Of a stretch of 64,000 nt of DNA, positions 11,646-55,639 are shown in pieces. The notes under the pieces were generated by a model. The model did no database searches and had not been told where the DNA came from. It saw only the letters and a program-made list of their open reading frames with translations. A program made the translations under genes and the position numbers. The stretch's first letter is position 1. The number at the start of each line of letters is the position of its first letter. Source of the stretch: Sclerodactyla briareus (taxonomy: Eukaryota; Echinodermata; Holothuroidea; Dendrochirotida; Sclerodactylidae); the NCBI GenBank assembly GCA_026419785.1, contig JAODTK010001566.1, forward strand, positions 124,001 to 188,000. Reading direction: 5' to 3'.

Positions 11646-14185
11646 GTGAGTAAATTTATGGTTGGTCATGAACCATGGACTTGCAACTACTATGATGTAT
11701 ATTGATGTTTGCAAGTGTCATTTACTTAGAATTTTAAGATTATTTTAAGATTTATTCCGAGTGATGAACTCATTACTTAGGAATCCCACCTGTTCCCCTG
11801 GTTGTTAAAAAATACAGTGACTGCCTCCATGGAGGGGACTGTTTAAAACCAGTGAAAATCTTTCACACTTCTGTTTGGTACTTTAAAACCACATAATATG
11901 AAAATGATGCAGTGACCACGTGTGTTGTACGACAATTTGCATGCCCTACATGAAAGACTGTTGAAACCGTGAAATTATTTCACACTCGCTTGGGTACATT
12001 TAAAATCCACATATATGAAATGATCAGTGACCACCGTGTGTGTACGAAAGTATGGCCGGAATCTCAGTAGCTAGTTTAGTAGGTAGGTTATGGAAGGAAG
12101 GTGAGTAATTAACTGCATACCCGGGTCTAACAGTTTTTCCCACCATAGTATAGGAAAAAGTCCAATTCCATACTAATAGACTATTAAACGGGTTTGCAAC
12201 CTAGGTGAGGAGATAAACTGATTGGATTTTCAGCATAGGCCTAAAACATGCTAACTTACTAGTCTAAACTTGCAAAATTCTGAATGTTGTTGATTTTCCC
12301 AAAAACTTGGCCATGTGGTCCACCTTTGGTCTGAGATATTGATGGATAGATACTGATAAGTTAAGGAAAAGCAATCCTGGAAGTTGACTCATGTGTTCTA
12401 AATTGTAATAAAAACTCATGCACACTACCAGTCAAAAAACCTATTGTAGACATGGCTAGATAAATGTGAAGGGGGAGATTTGGTCATCGTTTGGGCAATT
12501 GATATGTAAAGTACTGTGAGTTTAGCACTCAAGAAGTAAGATGCATTCAAATTAAATGTCTTTCTGCTGAAATTGACACTTCAGTATCAGTCCCACAGAG
12601 ACGAAAATTATTTTTTGTTAAAACAAAGGGGGGCAGGCTTTCAGCTCAGCACTTAATTCAACCGTTCAATAACATCAAACTGCTACGGAGCAGCCCTCCA
12701 TCTAGTGACACATTTTCCAGGCACCCAGGCCAAACTCAGGACTACAATTAAAGATGTCCTCAGGGTAAAGTACGTGTAGAAAGCCTGGACAGTTTGTTAG
12801 CCCTTCAGGAGTCTGATCAGTTTAATTTACCCTATTGCTGTATCAGTACATCTTCATACAATTGCTGCATGCACATAGGAGACCGAGCATGTGATCCAAC
12901 ACATAGATTAAACATTAGCATTCCTTCATGTGCCTTTGATTTTATAACACTTGCAACAACCCTGAAACTTCCCTCGGCATTATGCCAAGGTAGTGGGTAA
13001 TCAACTAAAAAGCCCCTGACCCAATTAGTAGCAGGTTTTTGTGGATGAGATAAATAATCAGAGCTCCGACGATTTGAATATCCAAATGCTCCCGTAATAT
13101 ACCGTTCGTTATATAAGGAGGGCCAAATTCAGACGGTTGTTAGGTGGGCAGGTCGCAGTAATGGACAACTGGGGAGGACGAAACGATTATGATATGAATA
13201 TTCACCGGAACGGCCTCAGAAGGGTGAGCAACAAGTCAACAGTAGGCTATAGGTGGCATAAAGGTGTAGTGACTCAGACTACACTTATAATAACCACGGC
13301 GGCTGCTTTTCCCTCATGGATAAAATTTGACCAAACAGTCAGTTAGATTGCCTTAATAAATTCCGCTGAACCTGCCGCAACGGTCGTTGGTTATAGTGCA
13401 GAAGATAATTAGGGCTGGGCCAGTAGTAATAATTAGAACAATATTGTGACTCCAAGCATCATCACAAAACTGCATCTGACTGCAAAGGAAACTTTGTCCT
13501 TGTTGGTTAATTTGCTCTAAGATAAGAGCTCTCAGAGATAAAACGGGACCTGGTAAATACCATCTGGCATTTAGCCCTACACTTGTGCCTAGTAGTTAGC
13601 CACCATGAGATGAGAATGTGCTGAAATAAACCCAGCATTACTTTTCTAGCTTGTCAGTCGCCACTGACTATAAAATATAGAATATTCTAAGCTTCAATTC
13701 TGTATTAATCACTATAAGTGCTGCCGATCCAGCTATAAAAAATGCATATATGGTGTCCAGAGATTTACAGTGATTGGACCCCCCCTAACTAATTTTAGGA
13801 TCCAGTTAGTACTACTGAAAAGACTTAGTAGTTGATTAACTTGATAACCCATTCTAATAGCATGGAGCAGACAAGTATAGGTCATTGACTCGCAGGTTGT
13901 CTGCTTATCGTCAATGTTCCAAAATTTCCAGGTCTTGTCCCCCCCCCCCCCCCCAAACTCACTGTTCCATGGAAACATCACTGTTGGTAAAATTGTGACT
14001 CTTTATAACTGTTCAGTAAGAACCTATTTTCGCAATCTTGGTTATTACTGAAGAAAGGTATGGTTTAAAAAAAACAAAAAAACACAATATTCACAATTCT
14101 GTATGATATTTTGTTAGTCAAACACAGCGATGCTGGTCAAGCTATGTGATGCCCAGGTCATTCTATTCTCCTTCTATAATCTATT
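11646..14185. other. No recognised gene; local duplication and a C-run
   Basis: AT-rich intron-like DNA. A stretch of about 95 bp at 11,838-11,932 is repeated with changes at 11,957-12,047 (both run from ACTGTT to GTACGA). A C-run of about 17 lies near 13,938-13,954. Small open frames at 12,794, 13,137 and 13,733 have no support. Confidence 0.4.
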
Positions 14186-14189
14186 ACCT

Positions 14190-15130
14190 CTGGTTTTTGG
14201 CTCCACAAAATGTTGTGGCCTTTGATGAACCTCGACCAGACTAATGGGTTATCGTTGACCACCTGAAGGTTGAGGTTGTTGAATGAGCCATTAAAGGGCA
14301 CAATGGGCCAATAAGTGGAAACTGCAAAACGTACTTTGCTAAAAATTTTAGTGCAACGGGGCAGGTGCGGTCATATGGGGTCCTAACGGCGTTCTTACGG
14401 GTTGTGCAGGATTTTTTCAGCCAAGGCCCACTTGGGCCTGAGGGCCCTTTTTATGAACTTCACATACCTGGTACTTGGAATGCCTCTTCTCCCACAAGCT
14501 TCAATCAATTTGCTCCAAAGTTACATGTAATGGTCCTTTGATAGAGAGCCATTGGGGGGGGTGTTGGGAATTTGCGTCAGGGCCCATTTGGGTCCTAGGG
14601 CCCATAGCTTCAATAACCAGCTATGCTGGTTGGGCTGTTGTAATGTCCATGGTCATGCCTTACCATGTTTTTGGGGTCCTTCAATACCTCATGCTTCGAT
14701 GGTCTGACCACACTTGGTCACAAGGTTTATTAATCAATGAGTCATCATTGAATACCCAACAGTCAAGGTCAAATGACATTAATGAGGCACAATGGGCCAT
14801 AATGTGGAAAACTGTGAAATGCTACTGTCTCCTGCAGATTAGGTCAGATTGCCATGATATGTGAACAGTATTTAATCATTGACTAGTAGTACTTATGGGT
14901 CCCACAGGAATTGTATGTGGACGGTCATTAAAAGGGGGGTTGTAGGCAATTTTGTTCAAATGTCGAATAATAGCAATTGAAGGTTTGGCCATTAAATGCT
15001 CATGCTTTGATGGAGAGTGGACCGTAATATTTGTTGACTGCTGGGTGACATTGACCAACCAAAGGTCAAGTTCAAATGTCTTGAGGGAAGCCTAATGAGT
15101 GCATCGTGTGAAAAACTATGTAACTTCTCT
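14190..15130 (+). repeat. Dispersed repeat R2 modules
   Basis: This shares wording with 55,640-57,240 and, inverted, with 61,800-62,270: TGATGGTCT, GGGTCCTAGGGCCCAT, CACTTGGGCCTGAGGGCCC, CTTCAATCAATTTGCTCC and AAAGTTACATGTAATGGTCC. No coding capacity is recognised. The modules occur at least twice here (about 14,380 and 14,580). Confidence 0.65.
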
Positions 15131-15589
15131 CACAAATGAAGTTGTAACTCTTCATGATGCTTGCTCTGTGTCATCAAAAGTCAGTATAACTGAAATCAAT
15201 GCACCACTCCAATAACACATCATAACAGTCCACTACATATTGAAAATTTGTCGGACTGAGCACGAACAATTGGTCTCTAGTTTACGTATGAATGTCACAA
15301 TGAGGTACACCCCGAAGTATGCTAAATAAAATTAAACAGACTTCAATCTATCACCATATAGGTGCCTTAAGTTTTTCTTCAATTGGCTCAGGCTGTACAT
15401 TTCATATAGGATTGTCTCACTGATAGGCTGAGATGGAATTCACCAATATACATATTCATACATATTCATAATGTATAGTAGGCCAATGTGCTTTGCGAAT
15501 TCATCACAAGGAACTTCCTGCTCTTGAGACCAATCCTCTCTCAACCCTCCCTCTGGTCTCTTTTACACTTATCTGCCCCCCTCTCACAG

Positions 15590-15610
15590 AATCGCACCTG
15601 GCTCACCTAT
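15590..15610 (+). CDS. Candidate 21-nt microexon
   Basis: A strong pyrimidine tract and CTCTCACAG end at 15,589. They are followed by 21 nt in one open frame (NRTWLTY) and then GTAAGG at 15,611. It lies just upstream of the IS1 exon, but the intervening 79 nt would be a very short intron. It could equally be a chance pair of splice sites. Confidence 0.2.
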
Positions 15611-15689
15611 GTAAGGGCTGCTAAAACTGGTCGCACTTCAAGTTCAAGACCGACGAGAGATCTCTAACTTGTAATATGTGTATAAACAG

Positions 15690-46970
<31,281 letters not shown>

Positions 46971-47079
46971 GTGAGTCAGTGACTTTCAGGATCAATATTA
47001 TTGCAGCTTGATCAGCCACGTTTACAGTGAGAGGTACTCCTTAGGTGGGGAATTATGATAATGACAAGTTCTTCAATAT

Positions 47080-49240
47080 TCCTCTCAAACTCAGCTTAAC
47101 CTGATGAAGATTGCTTACCATACTATAAACCTCAAGTCCTAAAATATCACCCTCACACTCAGCTCACATAAATGATATGAACTGACCACTTGAACTTGAA
47201 TTCTTATTAATATCAATCAAAAACAAACTCACCACACAATCCACACACACACAACCCAAAACCAAATCACTCCATCAACACGTAACATAACTACTTCAAT
47301 CACAAACTCCACCCCCGCAAAATCCAATCACAGACAAATCCACACAATCCCACCCAGACACACCACTACACCACACACACCGGAAATCACGGAAACACCA
47401 AACAATCACCCCAACAACCCCACACTCAGCTCACATAATGATGAATGAACTTACCCACTATAAACTTGAATTCTTATTAATATTCACCCTACACCCTCAC
47501 TCACTAATGAATGAATGACTACCCTATAAACTTAATTCTTATTATATCACCCTCACACTTCAGCTCAACATAATATGAATGAACTTTGTCCATTTGTTTC
47601 TGCCTCTCTTTTCTCTCTGCTGCTCTGTTCTCTTTTTTACTCTCTTTGGCTCTCTCTTTTAGTCTTTTCTGTTCTTCTTCTGCGGGTCTCTGCTTCGTTA
47701 AACTCTCTCTCTCTTCTTTTTAATACTGCTTTTTTCTACGCTTTTTGCTACGTCTCTCTTGCTCTTGTAAAAATACTCTCTCTCTTCTTTTACCCACTAT
47801 AAACTTGATTCTTATTAATAATCTATCCTCACACTCAGCTCACATAATGATGACTGAACTTACCCACTATTACCTTGAATTCTATTATACACCCCCACAC
47901 GTCAGCTCACATAGATTATGAATGAACTTACCCACTATAAACTTGAATTATTATTAATATCACCCTCACACTCAGCTCACATAATGATAATGAACTTACC
48001 CCCTATAAACTTGAATTCTTATTAATATCACCCTCACACTCAGCTCACATAATGATGAATGAACTTACCAACTATGAACTTGAATTCTTATAATTTCCTA
48101 CTCACACTCAGCTCACATAATGATTAAAGAACTGCCCCTTAAACTTAATCTTATTAATATCCACCCTCCCACTCAGCTCACATAATGATGAGCTACCTAA
48201 TGGAGAGTACTTACTCCACGATAAACTTGGAATTCTTATTAATATCACCCTCACACTCAGCTCACATAATTTTGAATGATATACTTACCAATAAAACTTG
48301 AATTTCATATCTCAATATCACCATCACACATAGCCTACCTGATAGAGATTGCTTACTCCACTATAAACTTGAATTCTTATCACTCCACCACTTAGCTAAC
48401 CTAATGGAGATTACTTATTCCACTATAAACTTGAATTGAGAAACTAGAAACTTGAAATATTACCCCCACACTCAGCTCACATAATGTGAATGAACTTACC
48501 CACTATAAACTTGAATTCTTAATAATATCACACCTCCTCCCGCCCCACAAATTAAGAATACTTACCCCATCCATGAACTTCAATTCTTATTAATATCACC
48601 CTCACACTCAGCTCACATAATATGAATGAACTTACCCACTAAACTTGAATTCTATACATAATCACCCTCAAACTCAGCTCCACGAATACTTACCCCCCTT
48701 GAAACTTGAATTCTTATTAATTTCACCCTCACACTCAGCTCACATAATGATGAATGACTTACCCACTCTAACTTGATTCTTATTAATATCACAGCTCTCA
48801 CTCATCCCCACATCAGAAACATATTTTTTTCCCCACTATTACACTTGAATTCTTATTAATATCACCCTCACACCCAGCTCACATACTAATGCATGCACTT
48901 ACCTCCTATGAACTTGAATCTTATTAATATCACCCTCACACTCAGCCCACACAATGAAGAATACTACCCCACTCTGAACTTGAACTTCTTATTAATTTCA
49001 CCCTCCCACTCAGCTCACATAATGATGAATACTTAACCCCACGATAAACTTTAACCCTATCAATATACCCTCACACTTAACCGATGTAATGAAGATCACC
49101 TCCCCCACTATGAGCTCCCTATAATATCACCTCACCTTGGCTCCTAACATGAAGATGACTACCCCCACTATGAGCTCCCTAGAATATCACCGCTCACACC
49201 TAAAAAAAAAATAATCATCACCTCCTCACTAAGCTCACCC
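47080..49240 (+). repeat. 69-bp satellite, highly degenerate
   Basis: The recurring unit contains CTCAGCTCACATAATGATGA, ATGAACTTACCCACTATAAA, CTTGAATTCTTATTAATATC and ACCCTCACA. Around 30 copies are seen, with unusually many small deletions. Two internal segments (about 47,210-47,420 and 47,580-47,790) lose the unit and become A/C-rich or C/T-rich. Confidence 0.9.
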
Positions 49241-51668
49241 CATGGCAGGTGGCTTACCCCACAGTAAACATGAAAGTCCTATGGCATTCCTCTCACATTC
49301 AGTTCACCAAATGAGACCTTCTTGTTCTGCTAGAAGCAGTCAATTGAGCCTCCCCAGCGATCAGCCCAATCGTCTAGCACATCCATATCTTTTTGGAGGG
49401 CAACGTGGTGCATGTGAGTTTTGGATTTTTTACGGTACATACATTTTCATAGCCCAGCCCTGCAACTATAGCTCTGTTTGCTTCAGAAAATCAGGCATTT
49501 AGCATTCACAATATACCTCTTGGGATGCACCAACATTACTTTGCCTCAAGGAGCCTTTCAGTCCCTAAGTACCTCTGTGGCTAGAGGTTGCAGTACTTTT
49601 AGTTACCTCTCCCCAGCCAAAGGCACATGGAAGAAAAGATGCACTTGGCAGCACCCATCCCCTTTCTTCCTTGTAAGTTTCTGTATTCTCTGTACTGGTT
49701 GCATATTGTTAGGCCATTTCGTTTTCCTAATTTTTGATTAGTTTATGCCTGGTTTTCATTGTTTCAGAATTTTGTCACAGAAAGACTTGGCACTGCAATG
49801 GCATACTCTTCCGCTCGGCCATCCAGAATGCAACAATTGTCTCAGTTTCCAGGGGCTCCGCCGCTGGACTTCAACAGGGGGCTTCATGGGCCCCTGTACC
49901 CCTAGTCTTGTGTTAAGACAAGATGAACTTTGTATTCCCGATATTCCTGCCTGTTATTGTACACCACTCGCAGAATTACTGCAGTGCGCCATCATGTTGT
50001 GTTTGTATCTGTAATCATCATCTTGTCCAAATTGCAAACTCCTTCCAATAGTTGGAGGGAGCCAATCACAGCACTGATAAAGAACACACCCCCCTCCGGA
50101 ATTCAAATATTCCTGGGCATGGTTGGACTGTATTAGCTGTTACCCACGTGACATCAGGATTGTCTTCAACTAGTTTACATTCAAACATGATTCTTGCGTC
50201 ATAATTCATGAACCACGCCGCCCAATTTTTGTACGTTGGGGACAAGAAGATTATTTTCAGCCATCGGACGCAGATTTTTTGTGTATACATATAAGAACAA
50301 TCCAGCTTCAGAAACGAACTCCACAAACAATAATCGTCTTAACGCAAGAACTACTGTACCCCTGGCCAGGGGTGCAATACATTGTTGAAACCACCCCCTC
50401 CCATCATATTGCTTCTGAATTCTCAGAATAGTTTAATATACTTATTCCATTTTGCCCTAACCAAGTTCATGTTGAATGAGTTGATCTGCCCCCTAGAATT
50501 CCCAAAATGGTCTTGCTTCACAACAAAAACACCATCATCAAACCCCCGAACCCCACCCCACTATAGGAAGCGCTAGCCATTCGAACGAGTATTGTTCCCC
50601 CGCAAGAGTCATCACAAATCGCCGCTCATGATCAGGGCCTTTTTTTTTCTATCAATGCCAGCGAACTCCTACTTGTACTGAACATAAGGACCAGAATACT
50701 GAAGGCCATCTTTACACAACCGTTGCACCTTATTTAATGCAATACAGAGTTAGTAACATGTAAGACGTTTGATAAGCATTACCCAGCTTCCTTTACTGGA
50801 GTACGGAGGGATAAGCCTTATTGCTGCTTCTGATTGCTTACTTGGCCACTCTTCATATGAGTGAAGGCGCATTGATACAACACAGTTTCACCCACAATTC
50901 TTGTGCCAGCCACACACGCTTGTCTTTGATTGAACCTGTCCTGAAACCCGCAGCCATTTTGCCTGTGGTGTCCAATCATACATGAGCACATGAAAAGCCC
51001 ACAACAAACTGTGGGTATAAATTGTGCTGTATAGATGCCCTTTAACATTGGAGGTAGATCCTTGTTTGCTTACACGATCCTTGTTGCTTACACTAATTGT
51101 ATGTACATTTGTATTATTTCTCCAGTGGTTGTGTGGCCCTCGTGTAGTTAGAATGTTTTTTGCCATGTGAAACATGTCCGTGTAATCACACCTGTCCTCC
51201 CACAATAAGCTTTTCATGGTTACAGTAAATGAGATTATTAATCTATCGTGTAAAAGGTCGTAAACTGGCAGTTCCATACTGCACGAACAGTGTGCAGAAC
51301 AATCTTTTTCTTTAAACCTCTCTGACAAAAATTAAACATCCTAACAGCACGAAGTTCCGAGAATTTCCCCCATACTAGTCCAACAATAACATCCGAAAGA
51401 TGGGATGAATTGGGGTTTTTCCTCAAGGAGTGTTGACAGTTCGAAGGCTGGATAGGATCTTGTCTGTTTAGTGGCGAGCATGCACACTAACAACCATGAA
51501 AAGCTTATTACTGCAAGCTTCTCACAAATCCCTGATACAAGCTCCTGCAGCACATTTCATATGCTTTCGCAGATGAAGACTAGGACACATGTTCCACATG
51601 GCAATAAACTATTCCACTACATGGGGGCCACGCGATTCTGAAATCTTGTTCCTCTCTCTCAATACCAG
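49241..51668. other. No recognised gene
   Basis: Mixed sequence with several short frames (49,242-49,502; 50,888-51,328 minus; 51,341-51,553 minus). None has a recognisable domain. A splice acceptor-like pyrimidine tract ends the stretch. Confidence 0.4.
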
Positions 51669-51779
51669 AGTTGAAACCGGTGTTCACTGACAGGACGGAG
51701 CTCACGCCTAACCTGAATTGTGACGGCCAAAGGCCACTGAGCACGAAGATATGGACCTCAGCCAGTTTTGCCTTGGGAA
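51669..51779 (+). CDS. Candidate exon downstream of the TPC core
   Basis: It follows TTCCTCTCTCTCAATACCAG and ends before GTAAGT at 51,780. One frame is open throughout (LKPVFTDRTELTPNLNCDGQ...). Another frame ends in HEDMDLSQFCLG, which looks equally protein-like. No domain was recognised. It may encode part of the TPC C-terminal tail, given strand and position, but this is inference. Confidence 0.4.
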
Positions 51780-52425
51780 GTAAGTGTTATCCATTTACTT
51801 AGTCTGTGAACTTCTTTCTCGCCCGACCACAACGTCAATTTTTGAGAGGTGTTGACCAAAGTTGCTCATTGACCCTGGTCCTCTGTTACATTTTGATGTC
51901 AAGATCAAAGTCGTGAAGAGGCATGAAGGCGAATTTTGCAGAAAGCTCCTCCTACAGATTAGGATTAGATTACCAATATCTTGTCAGTTTATTCATTGAC
52001 CTATTGGGTGTTCAGGAATTTGAAATCATGAGTCATTAAAGTATCCTGAATGAACTAATTACTGTATCCTTTATGAATATGGCCCCGCTCGGTCCTCCCA
52101 TAGGTGCCCTCTTACTTTTTCACGAGCTGAAGCAATAGTGTGAAGTAATGCACAAAACTAAAAAAAACGAACAGGTATCATCCTTCTGGCAGTCTCGTGC
52201 TTGCTGGATTTATCACCAAAATTCAGCACGCTTCATTGCATATTCATGGACAGCCCGATGTAAGGGAACAACGCAATGGGCAGAGATTGTGATTTAACCA
52301 GTATCGCATGGCACGGACTGCACATGATTCTCGATTTGTATATACTTGTAAGCAAAGATGTGAAATTCATAATAACCTTAACAACACCCCAAAGGCGTTG
52401 TCATGATGCATAAACTCTTGGAACA
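51780..52425. other. No recognised gene
   Basis: AT-rich non-coding sequence with one R3-like phrase (TTGACCAAAGTTGCTCATTG) near 51,852. Nothing else recognised. Confidence 0.35.
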
Positions 52426-52735
52426 GATCGAATTAGCTCGTTTGTAGAGTTTTAGCGACTGTGATAGTAAGGTTGCGGTAAGATCCCATACCGATTAATA
52501 CTTTTCCGGTGTATCCTTGGACAAAGTAGCTTGCCTCCTTGCTCACCCCCCCCACAACGATGATTGGGAAGCCCACCTTTGAGGAATTTGAGTACAATCT
52601 GTTCCTACAATGCCACAACGTATCTCCGGGATTGTCAGAAGCGTACCGGTTCTGTGATCAGGGTATTATCGTAAAAAACGCTTTGAGAACGTCTCGACGA
52701 GCGCTATATAATCTGCAAGCTATTCTATTATTGTT
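52426..52735 (+). mobile_element. tRNA-derived SINE, family 1, second copy
   Basis: It aligns with 24,212-24,535: GATCGAATTAGCTCG, ACTTTTCCGGTGTATCCTTGG, GAGGAATTTGAGTACA, CTCCGGGATTGTC, AGCGTACCGGTTCTGTG and GCGCTATATAA occur in the same order. The tRNA-like head is more decayed than in the first copy. Confidence 0.8.
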
Positions 52736-54207
52736 ACAATACCCAAAAGCACGAAACCCTCAGACAAATGTGGTCAATGCCAATCAGTCCTGAAAGTTAG
52801 ATTCACAATGAAGTCGCGTCAATCGGAAATCTGCACATTTTGCGAAGTAGGCCTAATCATGTCCCCTATACAACACTTGTAGGTTATCTATGCACGGTGA
52901 ACAAGATTCAAGGGGTTTTGGTTTTGGCTACGCAACTTTCACAAAGGGGACCCTATATGGCATGGTTCCTGTTAGCGTATTTCACTGATAGTTACTATTG
53001 TTGCAGCATAATTTTGCCCTCTGCAGAGCGAGCAGAGAGTTTAAACCAGAACTCTTTCCTCTAAACGCAATTTGCATATATTCACCGTGCGTAACAGAAA
53101 TTTTACAAATTTTCTGTTAGATGATATGCATTTTCTGATTATGTACGCTATTTACTTAACATCACAAAACTATCACAAATAAAAACTTTGAAGTCTGTAT
53201 AAAACTAGGCAATCTGCCAGTCGTGACAACGTTCGCGTGAGTGTTGACATGTCCGCACTTTTCAAGATAACAATTAAACAGAATGAAAATCAAGGTTTGT
53301 GCTGGGCTGCACATTGATTGGTCATAAACGTGGAGAGGAAAGACCTAATCAAATTGCTTAATACAGTATATTGTAATGATCCAGTATCGGAGACGGCATT
53401 AGAACAATTAACAGATTTTCCAGCTGTCATTGGCGAGCATTAATTTCATTTGTGCTTTCCTAATTAGTGCCCTTTGATGAAAACTTGTTGTGAGCGGCCG
53501 GGTGGAATACGCTATGTGGGAAGTATAAGACAAAATTATTTTTGATATATTCACATTCTCACATGTTTACATTCTCACAAAACATGTTCAATATGTTTAA
53601 CTTGCATTCCCAATTCAGTTAACTCTCATACGTTAGAATTTGGTCATATGTGGTTAGTACCATTTATATGTAAAGCACTGGAGCAGGCTAACAAATCTTC
53701 ATCTTGTTAGTTCAATAGCACCTGTGCCAGCATGGCACGGGTGAACCAGGAAGGTAGGAAGGTACTGTGTCATGACACATGCAGGTTTGTTCTGGTGAAT
53801 GTGTCCAGTTGCCCCTTCAGTCAGATGAGGAGTAATGTGGGCATATTGGGGATAAAGAAGCATGGAGCGATTCTTTCTGAATGGTCGCCATCAATATCTG
53901 AAGCCTAAAAAAATTGCCTAATTTGAAGAGGCAGGCCCCACGCTCAGGCTGTTCAAAACAAGGATGATTCAGGCTTTCTTTGACTTTAGTTGAGTGTTGA
54001 TCTCAAGTTTGAGCCTTCAACACATTTCAGTCTTTGACCCTAGGTACACAACCATATTACCTGACCTCCAAACAGTTTGAACCATCGATGACATGTGGCC
54101 AGCATGCAGTCTATGGAGGAGTTTGGGTGACGCATCTTATTCAGCAGAAGGTGAAGATCCAGGTAGATTGGAACAATTCAAATACACTACTCCTTTTCTT
54201 TCATCAG
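52736..54207. other. No recognised gene
   Basis: AT-rich sequence. Around 53,935-53,990 one frame reads TLRLFKTRMIQAFFDFS before a stop, and 54,083-54,163 holds an open stretch followed by CAG-GTAGAT. Both are possible exon remnants but neither is supported enough to call. Confidence 0.35.
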
Positions 54208-54362
54208 GGCTGAATTCTGTCCAGTCCATCTTGGAGAATATGTTTGAGGGGGAACTGGACGAGGAGGACATAGGTCCAACAGACGTTGATGATCTGGACA
54301 TGTTAGACGTTGACCAGACTGACACAATACCTCAACCTTTCACCTTAGACAATGTTGCATAA
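54208..54362 (+). CDS. Candidate terminal exon with acidic C-terminal tail
   Basis: It follows TCCTTTTCTTTCATCAG. The frame is open from before the acceptor to a TAA at 54,360-54,362 and reads LNSVQSILENMFEGELDEED, then a run rich in Asp (DVDDLDMLDVDQTD), ending FTLDNVA. Composition is strongly protein-like. It could be the last exon of the TPC gene or the end of an unrelated gene; the intron phase with 51,669-51,779 does not clearly match. An AATAAA lies at 54,783. Confidence 0.5.
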
Positions 54363-55639
54363 TGCTAGCATGGGTCTAATCACACAGCCTGCTACCTCCA
54401 GGGGAATAGCTGGGTGGGAACAGATCATTTTAAATAGGAATATAAACATAATTCTTTTCGGATCATTAAATGAAGAAATGCTTGTTTGTGTCATAAGTTA
54501 CATATCCCCAGAGGGATACTAATTATTCCATATTTTACAGTTAATAAGATCTTTATATTTCTTCCCACTGTACAGAATAGAATACATATTTATATAGCGT
54601 CTAATCAGTCATTGAGGATTTACAACGTCATAAATGATTGTCTCCTTTCCTCAGTTATTGGGAGTAATAACCAAAACACTCTGAAAGGAAAGTATGACAC
54701 AGGATCTAAGGATAAAAGTATCACCTAATGTAGAAATCACAGCACTGATCCTATTGAGTTCAGAACAAAATTTCAACTTGGAAAATAAACGTCTGATCGT
54801 ATCCAGCTCCAGGCACCACAAGAAGTTTTGGTGATGTAACTTTGGTGATATATAGTTCTCGGTGACTACCCAAAGCTGTAGAACTATTTGTGCCTTTGAT
54901 AAGAATAGATCAACCCCCCCCCCCAAGTATTAAGATGATTGTCTGTAGATTGGAGACGCTCCTCAATAGCTTGGCATCAAGGCCAAACTTCCATGTATTC
55001 CTATTATACTGATTTAATTTCCTGCCATAGTGTGCTCCCATCTTGCTACCACATAAATTAGTTAACCTCAAGAGAACAATGGGCATTTGGCACCTTATTT
55101 TGCTTGTCTTGGGTTAAATCTGTAACTTCTATATATATATATATCCGACTGACAGGAAAAGTGATTGTTGGGGTTTAAGGGAGAATAATACGGGCAAAGT
55201 ATTTGTTCCTGAAAGATTTGTAGGATCCTGAGAACTGAACAGTCCCTTCAATATGTCATTGGGTGGTTTCATCCAAAATCACTATTTATATTTGACCAGA
55301 TTGATGCACAGATTTGCATCAAACAGAACAATAACTTTTACTGGCAATTATCACGAACCCTTCTGAACTGATCACAAATCCATCGGCTGGAATGGCAGAG
55401 AGACTAATCTCTATCGGAGATGTTAAGAGGCATTAAAATTTTAGATAGTAACATCCAGGTTAATATGCAATATTGCAGTATCATTTTTTCCAATGTTGCT
55501 GACAATCACAACTTACTACCTGTTGTTTAGTTCCCGACTTTCACTTTCACATTTAGATTGTTAGGATCATTTTAATCAAAACGTATATTTCTTATCTCAA
55601 ACCATCTATGCGGTTGAGCTATGGAATCTGCCTGTCACT
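54363..55639. other. No recognised gene; short C-run and (TA)n
   Basis: Possible 3' untranslated sequence after the candidate terminal exon, then AT-rich DNA. It contains a C-run near 54,914-54,924 and a TA microsatellite near 55,130-55,144. Confidence 0.35.
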
